Source: CAZEBW01 sp964510205
GTDB taxonomy: Bacteria > Chloroflexota > Anaerolineae > VGOG01
Assembly: GCA_964510205.1 (NCBI GenBank)
Contig: CAZEBW010000009.1
Coordinates: 17,515-81,514 of the forward strand
Reading direction: 5' to 3'
DNA: 64,000 bases
The translations under genes and the position numbers were made by a program. Under the pieces are notes generated by a model. That model had not been told where the DNA came from. It worked only from the letters and a program-made list of their open reading frames with translations, and made no database searches. Below are positions 24,570 to 32,104 of this stretch, piece after piece (position 1 is the stretch's first letter; every line of letters begins with the position of its first letter).

Positions 24570-25367
24570 CTACGGCTTCTGAGCCTCTTGCAGCCAACTA
24601 TTCATATCACCGAAGTCGTACTGCTCCTCCAATCGCCAAGGGGCGAACTCCCCTGGTGGGGGCGATTCGTAGCCTCCGATCTTGCTGTGCCTCCACCCGA
24701 ATCGGCTCCGCAGCTCGGCCGCGAACTCGGCGGTTTTGAAGGCGGCGATCATGGAGTCTATGACCGGGACGCCCAGCTCGTCCTGTAGCTCCTGGTAGAA
24801 GCCATAGGTGGCGGTGCAGCCCAGGATGATCACCTCAGCTCCGTCACGCTCCACGGCCTCGCGCCCGACCTGCCTGAATCGGCGAGCCGTCTCCTGCTCG
24901 TCCTGGTGAAACGCCAGCACGCCCAGATCCACCGACTTGAACGAGGCCAGTCGCTCCTTCATGCCATATCTGACCACGTTCTCCATCATCTCCGGAATCC
25001 ACTTCCTGCGGCCCACGATGATGGAGAACTTGTCGCCCAGGGTGGCGGCGAGGTGGACGGACGCTTCGCAGGGGGCGACGACGGCCATGCGCTCGGCCAC
25101 CTCGCGAGCCGCCTGCAGCCCCACATCGTAGAAGCAGCCGATGACCGCCGCATCGAAGCCCTGGCGCTCGGCCTCTTTGATGAGGTGCAGGATGTCCACC
25201 AGCACCAGCGCCTCGTAGTAGCGATATTCCAGGTGCTCCGGGCCCCGGGGCAGATGGACCATGGTCAACTCTGTCCCTTCCTGCTTATTGCTCATCAAGA
25301 GCTGGAGCCCTTCTTCACCCATCAACTCGATTCCTACGGGGTCAATGTACAAGATTCTCTGTTTCAT
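24570..25367 (-). CDS. Asp/Glu/hydantoin racemase family protein
   Basis: A cofactor-independent racemase fold of 265 aa. The two catalytic cysteines of the family are visible in AAVIGCFYDVGL (about residue 75-88) and EVIILGCTATYGF (about residue 180-190). The family includes hydantoin racemase, Asp/Glu racemases and maleate isomerases; substrate cannot be read from sequence. Its presence beside hyuA/hyuB homologues favours a hydantoin or amino acid derivative. A GGAGAG site precedes ATG 25367. The gene follows oppF after a stuttering repeat of about 100 bp. Confidence 0.85.
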   Translation of the reverse strand: MKQRILYIDPVGIELMGEEGLQLLMSNKQEGTELTMVHLPRGPEHLEYRYYEALVLVDILHLIKEAERQGFDAAVIGCFYDVGLQAAREVAERMAVVAPCEASVHLAATLGDKFSIIVGRRKWIPEMMENVVRYGMKERLASFKSVDLGVLAFHQDEQETARRFRQVGREAVERDGAEVIILGCTATYGFYQELQDELGVPVIDSMIAAFKTAEFAAELRSRFGWRHSKIGGYESPPPGEFAPWRLEEQYDFGDMNSWLQEAQKP

Positions 25368-25410
25368 GGCTCTCTCCTTAAATAACCTCCACTATCGCTC
25401 TCCTGTAAAA

Positions 25411-25507
25411 GGACCAGGGAATCGGGGACTAGGGAATCAGGGAATCAGGATACTGATTTCTTGATCACTGATTTCCTGATCACTGGTTCCCTAATCACTG
25501 ATCACTG
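25411..25507. repeat. Stuttering AATCAGGG repeat at the oppF 3' end
   Basis: Tandem GGGAATCAGG units are followed by complementary CCTGATCACTG units. The last residues and the TAG stop (25491-25493) of the ATPase gene are encoded by the repeat, as in hyuA. Confidence 0.75.
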
Positions 25508-26495
25508 CCTCTTCAGGCTGACCGTAAAGGTGGCAACGAACCGTATGCCCCTCCTCGATCTCGACCATCACCGGGTCCGCCTGGGAGCAGACATCCAGCC
25601 TGGCGGGGCAGCGGAGGTGGAAGCTGCAGCCGGGGGGGACGTTGACCGGGCTGGGAATCTCGCCGGTGGAGATGATCTTCTGCGGCTTGAGCTTCTCCTC
25701 CTCTTCTGAAACGACGGGAATGGAGGAAAGCAACATGCGCGTGTACGGATGGTAGGGATTGCGGAAGAACTCGGCCGCCTCGGCGACCTCGCAGATCTTG
25801 CCCAGGTACATGATGGCCACCCGTGAGGCGACGTTGCGCATCAGGCTCAGATCGTGGGTGATGAACAGGTAAGAGAGATGAAATTCCTCCTGCAATTCCA
25901 ACAGGATGTTGATGATCTTCGCTTGGACAGAGACGTCCAGAGCGGAGGTCGGCTCATCGAGGATGACGAAGGTGGGATCGGTGGCTAGGGCCCGGGCGAT
26001 GGCCACCGCCTGCTTTTCGCCCCCGCCCAGCGCCTGGGGATACCTGTGCATGTAATCCAGCGGCAGCTCCACTATTTCCATCAAGCGGGCAATCTGCTCC
26101 GACCGATTCTCGTCCCGGCGGTGAATCTTGAGCGGCAACTCCAGAATCTGCTTGACGCTGCGCCTCGGATTCAGAGACGAGCCCGGATCCTGGAAGACGA
26201 TCTGGATCTCTTTCTTGAGAGCCAGTGACCGCGCCTTGTTGCCAGCGAACAGGTCTTGCCCTCGGAAACAGATGCTGCCTTCGGTGGGCCGATACATGCC
26301 GATGGTCGTGTAAGCGACGGTACTCTTGCCGGAGCCCGACTCCCCCACCAGGCCAAAGGTCTCGCCCTCTCGCACAGTGAAGGAGACGCCATCCACCGCC
26401 CTAACGCTGATGGGCTCGCGTCTCAGAATATCTTTGTACCCGATGACAAAGTGCTTTTTCAGATCAGTCACGGTCAGAATCTCAGTCGCGTTCAT
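25491..26495 (-). CDS. Oligopeptide/dipeptide ABC transporter ATPase (OppF/DppF-like)
   Basis: The second ATPase of a peptide importer. Walker A is GESGSGKSTVAYT, the signature region reads ALGGGEKQAVAIARAL, and Walker B is FVILDEPTSALD. The C-terminal oligo_HPY extension has the Cys pattern PPGCSFHLRCPARLDVC, a feature of Opp/Dpp ATPases. ATG 26495 overlaps the upstream ATPase stop as ATGA, so translation is coupled. The signature ALGGGEKQ deviates from the usual LSGGQ. The C-terminus runs into a repeat. 334 aa. Confidence 0.93.
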   Translation of the reverse strand: MNATEILTVTDLKKHFVIGYKDILRREPISVRAVDGVSFTVREGETFGLVGESGSGKSTVAYTTIGMYRPTEGSICFRGQDLFAGNKARSLALKKEIQIVFQDPGSSLNPRRSVKQILELPLKIHRRDENRSEQIARLMEIVELPLDYMHRYPQALGGGEKQAVAIARALATDPTFVILDEPTSALDVSVQAKIINILLELQEEFHLSYLFITHDLSLMRNVASRVAIMYLGKICEVAEAAEFFRNPYHPYTRMLLSSIPVVSEEEEKLKPQKIISTGEIPSPVNVPPGCSFHLRCPARLDVCSQADPVMVEIEEGHTVRCHLYGQPEEAVISD

Positions 26496-27484
26496 TTTCC
26501 ACCACCCCGATAGAGGAAACAAGCGACCTCGTGGTTGTCATTTATCTCGTAAAAAGAGGGCTTCTCCTGCCGGCAGATGTCCATAGCCTGGGGGCAACGC
26601 GGATGGAAGCGGCAGCCAGCCGGCGGACTGGCGTAATCAGGAATCCGCCCCGCGATGCCATCGGCGATGCCGCCGCCGGTCAGCCTGGGGACGGCGTCCA
26701 TCAGCCCGTGGGTGTAAGGATGCAGCGGGTTGGCGAACAGCTCCGTGGTGTCGGCCACTTCAATCATCCTGCCGGCGTACATGACGTAGACCCGGTCGGT
26801 CGTCTCCCGCACCACCCCCAGGGTGTGCGTAATGTGGATGACCGAGACGTTCTTCTCCTCCACCAAGCGATGCAGCAGCCGCAGAATCTGATCCTCAATG
26901 GTGACATCCAGGGAGGTGCCTGGCTCGTCGGCGATGAGCAGCTCGCGGCTGGCCACCAGGGCCATGGCGATGCAGACCCGCTGGCGCATCCCGCCGCTGA
27001 GCTGGATGGGGTAGCTATCCAGCATCCGTTCCGGGTCGGGCAGAGCCACCTCTCTCAAGGGGATGATGGCCTGCTCGCGGATCTCCTGTTTGGATAGCTT
27101 CTTCCCTTCCATGGAGTACTTGACCACGGCCTCCAGTTGTTGGCCGATGGTGAACACCGGATTGAGAGCCGCCGTCGGGTCCTGGAAGATCATGGAGATG
27201 CCCTCACTTCGCACCTTCCGCAGCGCGTTGCTTCCCATCTTGAGGACATCCTGCCCCTTGAAGTAGATCTCTCCGCTGGGGATGCGGGCCGGCGGCATGG
27301 GCAAAATGCGTAAAATAGACTTCATGGTCGTCGTCTTGCCACAACCGGTCTCGCCCACCAGGCCCACCTTCTCCCCGCCGTGGACGGTGAAATTCACCCC
27401 GTCCAGGACGCGAAGTGTGCCTCCGTAGACGCCGAAATGAACGTGTAGGTCTTTGATTTCCAATAGAGGGCGCTGGGTGCTCAT
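26492..27484 (-). CDS. Oligopeptide/dipeptide ABC transporter ATPase (OppD/DppD-like)
   Basis: The first ATPase of the importer. Walker A GETGCGKTTTMKSIL, signature QLSGGMRQRVCIAMAL and Walker B ELLIADEPGTSLDVT are intact. The oligo_HPY extension with PPAGCRFHPRCPQAMDIC supports a peptide-type transporter. ATG 27484 follows the permease TGA by one base; the longer frame to 27616 lies inside the permease gene. 330 aa. ADEPGTSLD instead of the usual ADEPTTALD is a small deviation in the D-loop region. Confidence 0.93.
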   Translation of the reverse strand: MSTQRPLLEIKDLHVHFGVYGGTLRVLDGVNFTVHGGEKVGLVGETGCGKTTTMKSILRILPMPPARIPSGEIYFKGQDVLKMGSNALRKVRSEGISMIFQDPTAALNPVFTIGQQLEAVVKYSMEGKKLSKQEIREQAIIPLREVALPDPERMLDSYPIQLSGGMRQRVCIAMALVASRELLIADEPGTSLDVTIEDQILRLLHRLVEEKNVSVIHITHTLGVVRETTDRVYVMYAGRMIEVADTTELFANPLHPYTHGLMDAVPRLTGGGIADGIAGRIPDYASPPAGCRFHPRCPQAMDICRQEKPSFYEINDNHEVACFLYRGGGK

Positions 27485-27485
27485 C

Positions 27486-28388
27486 TCAGACCTCCTCGGC
27501 GGCGAACACGTCGCGCAGACCATCGCCCAACAGGTTGAAGCCCAGGACGACGGCCACGATAGCCAGGGCCGGAAAGACCGAAATCCACCACTGGTCCGGC
27601 AGGTATCTGGCGCCATCGGCGACCATGGTCCCCAGGCCAGGCTTCGGAGGCTGCACGCCCAGGCCGACGAAGCTGAGCGAGGAGCCGATGAGAATAACCC
27701 ATCCCATATCGAGGCTCATCTTGGTGAAAATGGGCGAGATGCAATTGGGCAAGATTTCTCTGAAAATGATGTGGGCTTTGCTGGCCCCGATGGCCTCGGC
27801 TGAGTTGACAAAGAACTCATTCCGCAGCGTGGAGGCCAGCCCATAGACCAGACGCGTATACCAGGGCCACCACATCAGCGAGACCGCTATCATGGCATTG
27901 AACAGATTTGGGGTGAGAACAGAGGCAATGGCCAGCGCCAAGACCAGCGGAGGCACCGCCAGGAAAATGTCGGTGATGCGCATGATCACCGTGTTCAGCC
28001 AGGTGCCCTGGCTGTATCCAGCGATCAGTCCCAGGGTCACTCCCGGCGGCACCACCAGGGCCAGAACAACCACCCCCATCACCAGCGAGAAACGGAAGCC
28101 GAAGAAAATGCGGCTGAGAATATCACGACCCATGACATCGGTGCCGAACAGGTATTGCCGCGAGGGAGGGCGGCTGGCGTTGGCGAAGTCAACAAACTTG
28201 CCAGCGTGCCTTGGGTAGGGAGCAACCAGCGGCGCGAAAACGGCCAGAAAGATGACCAGTGAGACAGTGAGCAGCCCGACGATGGACATCGGGTTACGCG
28301 AAAACTTATACCAACTGCGGCCAAAATTCTCCCTGGCGACCGCCGTTCTGCCCCTGGCCGGAGCCAAAGGCCTCGTTTGTATGGTCAT
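27486..28388 (-). CDS. Peptide ABC transporter permease (OppC/DppC-like)
   Basis: An inner-membrane permease of 300 aa with an N-terminal OppC_N helix (FSRNPMSIVGLLTVSLVIF) and about six transmembrane segments. The permease/ATPase contact loop EAIGASKAHIIFREILPN (EAA motif) is present. ATG 28388 is preceded by AAGGGGGG and starts one base after the OppB stop TGA (28392-28390). It pairs with the OppB-like protein to form the channel. Confidence 0.93.
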   Translation of the reverse strand: MTIQTRPLAPARGRTAVARENFGRSWYKFSRNPMSIVGLLTVSLVIFLAVFAPLVAPYPRHAGKFVDFANASRPPSRQYLFGTDVMGRDILSRIFFGFRFSLVMGVVVLALVVPPGVTLGLIAGYSQGTWLNTVIMRITDIFLAVPPLVLALAIASVLTPNLFNAMIAVSLMWWPWYTRLVYGLASTLRNEFFVNSAEAIGASKAHIIFREILPNCISPIFTKMSLDMGWVILIGSSLSFVGLGVQPPKPGLGTMVADGARYLPDQWWISVFPALAIVAVVLGFNLLGDGLRDVFAAEEV

Positions 28389-28389
28389 A

Positions 28390-29418
28390 TCATTCCCCCC
28401 TTCCTGGCGCCAAGCGGATCCTGGGATCGAGTTGAGCGACGACGAGATCAACCAAGATGTTGACCACGATGAAGACCACACCGAGGATCATGATCACGGC
28501 GGCGATGGCGTTCAAGTCCTTGCGCAACATGGCGTTGATGCCGTAACGAGAACTCCCCGGCCAGTTGAAGATCAACTCAACCAGGAAGGCGCTGCTCATC
28601 GTACCGGCGAAGTCGAGGCCCAAGATCGAGACAGTCGGGATCAGAGAAGGCTTGAGCAGAAACTTCCGCATGATCACCTTCTCTGGGATGCCCAGCGAGC
28701 GCTCGGAGGCGATGTAGTCCTTGGTCAGATTGTCGGACATGGTGGCGCGGGTGATGCGGGCCTCCTGAGCCAATCCGCCCATGGCCAGGGCGATGCCGGG
28801 CAAGACCAGGTGTTTCAAAGCATCGAAGAACGTGGCCAGGTTGCCCGCCAGCAGGGAGTCTATGGTCATGAGGCCGGTCACCACGGGCGGACGCGCGACT
28901 CCGGGGCTGAGCCTGCCCATGGTCGGCATCCACTCCAAGATCATGCCGAACAGGAGGAGAAAGAGAGTGGCGAAGACGAAAGAGGGCGTCACCACCCCCA
29001 GGTAGGAGACGACGCGAAGGACATTATCAATCCATTTGTCCTTATGCTGGGCAGAGATCGTCCCCAGCAAGATGCCTCCTGCGCCCATGATGATGCCAGC
29101 GAAAAAGGTCAACTCCAGCGTGGCCGGGAAGAACTCTTTGATATCCTCGGCCACCGGACGCCGTGTCACCAGCGAGATGCCAAAATCGCCATGCAGCGCA
29201 TCGCGCAGCCAGTAGTAGTACTGGGCGTAAAGCGGCTCATTCAGGTGCATCTGTTCGCGCAAGTTGTCCACCACCCACTGCGGCGCCCTGGCGCCCACAG
29301 CCATCCGCGCCGGATCGCCGGGCATAATGCGGGAGATGCCAAAGATCACGATGGACAGACCCAGCAGGACAAAGATGGAATGGACAACGCGACGAACAAG
29401 GAAAGTAGTGAGTCTCAT
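28390..29418 (-). CDS. Peptide ABC transporter permease (OppB/DppB-like)
   Basis: 342 aa with six predicted transmembrane segments. The N-terminus MRLTTFLVRRVVHSIFVLLG and the nearby RIMPGDPARM (PGDP motif) are typical of OppB/DppB. The EAA loop is seen in ASERSLGIPEKVIMRKFLLK. ATG 29418 is preceded by GAGGAG at 6 bp. It is the first permease gene after the binding protein, separated from it by 311 bp holding two strong hairpins. Confidence 0.94.
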   Translation of the reverse strand: MRLTTFLVRRVVHSIFVLLGLSIVIFGISRIMPGDPARMAVGARAPQWVVDNLREQMHLNEPLYAQYYYWLRDALHGDFGISLVTRRPVAEDIKEFFPATLELTFFAGIIMGAGGILLGTISAQHKDKWIDNVLRVVSYLGVVTPSFVFATLFLLLFGMILEWMPTMGRLSPGVARPPVVTGLMTIDSLLAGNLATFFDALKHLVLPGIALAMGGLAQEARITRATMSDNLTKDYIASERSLGIPEKVIMRKFLLKPSLIPTVSILGLDFAGTMSSAFLVELIFNWPGSSRYGINAMLRKDLNAIAAVIMILGVVFIVVNILVDLVVAQLDPRIRLAPGRGE

Positions 29419-29729
29419 CTTTATCTCCTCAAAGTATGAAGCCATGCCGTCTCGGTAGATCCAGAGTTCAAGCTCCAAGCGGACGACAGTCCGCATCTTC
29501 TTCGCTGGACTGTCGTCCAGCGAGAGCAGAATTGGACCCACCGAGTCTAGCGAAGTAAGCTGGCGGAGAGCTAAGGGAACGTTGGGGTCGAGGCTTCAGC
29601 CGGCAGAAAAGGACAGATTCCGGGCTGACGCCAATGAGCTTCGGGCGCAGCCGTACTCAATGGAAGCCCCTGAGGGGCCGAGCGAGGTCCCTCAGGGGCT
29701 CGACAACGTTAGCTCACTGCAAGCACACC
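29419..29729. other. Intercistronic region with two strong hairpins
   Basis: No gene fits here. Two perfect 12-bp stems occur: GGACGACAGTCC with GGACTGTCGTCC (29481-29492 with 29507-29518), and AGCCCCTGAGGG with CCCTCAGGGGCT (29665-29676 with 29689-29700). Neither has a T-tract. They probably protect or attenuate mRNA so that more binding protein than permease is made, as in other binding-protein operons (inference). Confidence 0.65.
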
Positions 29730-31604
29730 TTATGGGCCGGTAACTGCCACGGTGGGCGCGAAGAAGGTATAGCCCATCACAGGGATGACCTCTCCGCGAG
29801 CCGCAGGCCAGTCCACATAGGCCGACTGGTAAGCGTGCTTCTGAACCTGGTCGTACAGGAAGAGAGACGGACAGAGGTCAACGATAATATCCTGCAACTC
29901 TCTGTACTTGGCATACCTCTCTTCCGTGTCCACGGTGACCAGCGCATCGTCAATCATTTGGTCCAGCTCATCGTCCAGCAGCCACTCATTCTGCGACCAG
30001 GTAGCGGCGGCGTCAGAATGGTAGCGCACCTTCAGCAGGGAACCTGCTTCGGGGAAGTCAGCCGAGACGTAGATGGTCACGATGTGAGGGCTGAGATCCT
30101 GGCTGGCCATCTCCTCGACCACAGACAGCCACGGCGTGGCGACGACCTCTACATCAATACCGATCTCGGCCATGTTGGCCTGGAAGAGCAGGGCCCACTT
30201 CTCCTCGGCCGGCACCTCGGTGATCCAGTGGAGCTCCACCGGGTACTGATCGAGCTCGTCGGCGTACTTGGACTGAGCCAACTCCTCGCGCGCTTTGTCC
30301 AGGTCGCGCTCAAAGACGAAGACATCTGGGTTGTGACCGGCCGTGATGGCCGGGACCGGCCCCTGCGACTGCTGCGTTCCGGGCCACTCCAGGCCGACGG
30401 CGGCCTCGTAGTCGAAGGCGTAGGCCATCGCCCGCCGGAAGTGGACATCGTCCGTGGGCGGCTTCCGGGTGTGGATCATGTAGTAGAACTCGGTGAGGAC
30501 TGGGAAGGCGGCCACGTCTACCCCGTCCATTGACTCTAATGCCTCCAGCGCCTCGATGGTCTGCCACTGGTCGGTGATCTCCAGCTCCTGCCGTGACATC
30601 AGGGTCCGCACGGTGGCGGCCTCGGTGGTGGCAATGAAACGAACCTCGTCAGGCGCATTGGGGTCGAAGGTCCCAAACCAGTCGTCGTACTTCTCCATCA
30701 GGAGATACTCTTCCAGCGGGAATTCCTTCACCTTGTAAGGACCAGAGCCGGCGTCGTGGGTCAGCAGGTACTCCTTGCCGTAGTCTCCCTTGTCGCCGTA
30801 GGGTCCTGGGGTGACGATGTTGGCCATCACCTCCTGTTCGTCGGCAACGTACAGACGGATCAGGCTGATGAGGAACAGACCGCTCGGCTGGGTGAGCGTG
30901 AACTCGACCGTGTAATCGTCGAGGGCTGTCGCGCTCTCTACCGTTCCCAGGAACACGTAGGCCAGGCCCTCGCCGATCTCCAGGATGCGGTTCATGCTGA
31001 AGGCCACGTCACTGGCGGTCAGCTCGCTCCCATTGTGGAACTTGACGCCCTCCCTCAGATGAAACGTCCAAGTAAGGCCGTCGTCGGAAACGTCCCAGCT
31101 CTCGGCTAGGTGGGGATCAACGCCTCCATCGGTGTTGGGGAAAACGAGGGAGTCATAGAGGTTGCACAGAGAAGACGTGCTGGAGAAGTCGGATCCCACC
31201 GCCGGGTCAATGTAAGTGGGCCAGGCGAAGGTAGCCCTGAGGCCCGTCCTCCCGGCCGTCGGGACGGCCTTGGCGATGGCCAGGTACTTCTCTGCTTCCT
31301 CGGGTTTGGGGATGAGGAGCTTCCAGCCGGGATGGATCAGGCCGGGATCCTCGATCTGGGCGAAACTGGAATCTTGCTCATACTTGGCGTTGGTAGCGCC
31401 GACGATGACCCAATAGGCTGGACCGGTGCCCAGGTACTTCTCCGCCAGGGTCCAGAGGTTGTCCCCCAGCTTGACCGTGTAGGTCAGCTCTTCTTCCTGA
31501 GCGAGCGGAGCAGCGCCGACCGTGCCCACCCCCAGGGGCAGCAGCATCGCAAGCACCAGTAACAGATTAAGGCCAACTCGTTGGCACAGCGTCTTGCTAG
31601 ACAT
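29730..31604 (-). CDS. LysM-domain peptide-binding protein (SBP family 5) of the ABC importer
   Basis: The extracytoplasmic receptor of the Opp/Dpp-like transporter. The N-terminus is a Sec signal peptide ending near VGAAPLAQ without a lipobox. Residues of about 40-98 form a LysM domain (YTVKLGDNLWTLAEKYLG ... HPGWKLLIP). Residues of about 125-610 are an SBP_bac_5 receptor (HLAESWDVSDDGLTWTFHLR, VKFHNGSELTASDVAFS). LysM binds peptidoglycan, so this receptor seems held on the wall by LysM rather than by a lipid. That is unusual: typical receptors are about 550 aa lipoproteins. AAGGAGGAGG precedes ATG 31604. Promoter at 31787-31815. Confidence 0.93.
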   Translation of the reverse strand: MSSKTLCQRVGLNLLLVLAMLLPLGVGTVGAAPLAQEEELTYTVKLGDNLWTLAEKYLGTGPAYWVIVGATNAKYEQDSSFAQIEDPGLIHPGWKLLIPKPEEAEKYLAIAKAVPTAGRTGLRATFAWPTYIDPAVGSDFSSTSSLCNLYDSLVFPNTDGGVDPHLAESWDVSDDGLTWTFHLREGVKFHNGSELTASDVAFSMNRILEIGEGLAYVFLGTVESATALDDYTVEFTLTQPSGLFLISLIRLYVADEQEVMANIVTPGPYGDKGDYGKEYLLTHDAGSGPYKVKEFPLEEYLLMEKYDDWFGTFDPNAPDEVRFIATTEAATVRTLMSRQELEITDQWQTIEALEALESMDGVDVAAFPVLTEFYYMIHTRKPPTDDVHFRRAMAYAFDYEAAVGLEWPGTQQSQGPVPAITAGHNPDVFVFERDLDKAREELAQSKYADELDQYPVELHWITEVPAEEKWALLFQANMAEIGIDVEVVATPWLSVVEEMASQDLSPHIVTIYVSADFPEAGSLLKVRYHSDAAATWSQNEWLLDDELDQMIDDALVTVDTEERYAKYRELQDIIVDLCPSLFLYDQVQKHAYQSAYVDWPAARGEVIPVMGYTFFAPTVAVTGP

Positions 31605-31786
31605 TGATTGCCTCCTCCTTATCTATGCTTCTATCACGAACGCGGGAACCAGATGTTTTTGTGCGATAGACGTCCCTCCTTTCAGTGCACACGCTGCACC
31701 GGGATGGGGTAGGCGAAACTTGGGGAATTGGTAAAGAGGAGTGAGTAGACGAGAGAACTCCGATGGTGCGTGGTCTCCATGTATAG

Positions 31787-31815
31787 ATTATATCACCACT
31801 TTGTCTCCCTGTCAA
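31787..31815 (-). promoter_or_regulatory. Near-consensus promoter of the peptide transporter/HypD island
   Basis: On the minus strand TTGACA (31815-31810), a 17-bp spacer and TATAAT (31792-31787) make a perfect sigma70 promoter about 180 bp upstream of the LysM-receptor start. Confidence 0.85.
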
Positions 31816-31985
31816 AAGCAGGCTAGGAACTCGGCTGGCAGCAATTTTCCGAGGCGAGTTTCTTGCGTTTTTGTCATGCGTGTACTATACTATTCCTCAA
31901 TGGGAACCAATCACACCCCGCATACGTCTTATACGTTAGCAGGCAGATTGGCCCTCGGTCGCGGGAAGTCCTCCTCCACGACCTC

Positions 31986-32074
31986 GGCTGATACAGAAAA
32001 TCCGTTGAAACGGATTCAGAACGAATGCGATTTATCGCATTTTATGTCTCAGCCGGGCAATTCATTGCTCGGCT
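31986..32074 (+). promoter_or_regulatory. Leader with cloverleaf and competing hairpin
   Basis: Arms 31986-32000 and about 32040-32054 (about 13 of 15 matching) enclose two hairpins with 4-base loops: AATCCGT/ACGGATT (31999-32016) and AATGCGA/TCGCATT (32024-32041). The closing AGCC (32051-32054) can alternatively pair in the next hairpin, 32051-32061 with 32064-32074. The two folds exclude each other, 30 bp before the ribosome site of the lipase gene. Confidence 0.5.
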
Positions 32075-32104
32075 CTACGGGGGGACCCCCCAGGAGGATT
32101 CGGA

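Larger units (their letters stand above)
31605..32104. other. Divergent control region between transporter operon and lipase gene
   Basis: 500 bp without a gene. It holds the minus-strand promoter at 31787-31815 with a leader of about 175 nt, a 16-base word (CGCGGGAAGTCCTCCT, 31960-31975) repeated at 38894-38909, and a set of mutually exclusive hairpins at 31986-32074 ahead of the plus-strand gene. Confidence 0.6.

Noticed and set aside
15701..25507. CRISPR array
   Set aside because: The regularly repeated ATCAGG words have units of only 7-8 bp without spacers, and no cas genes are present.
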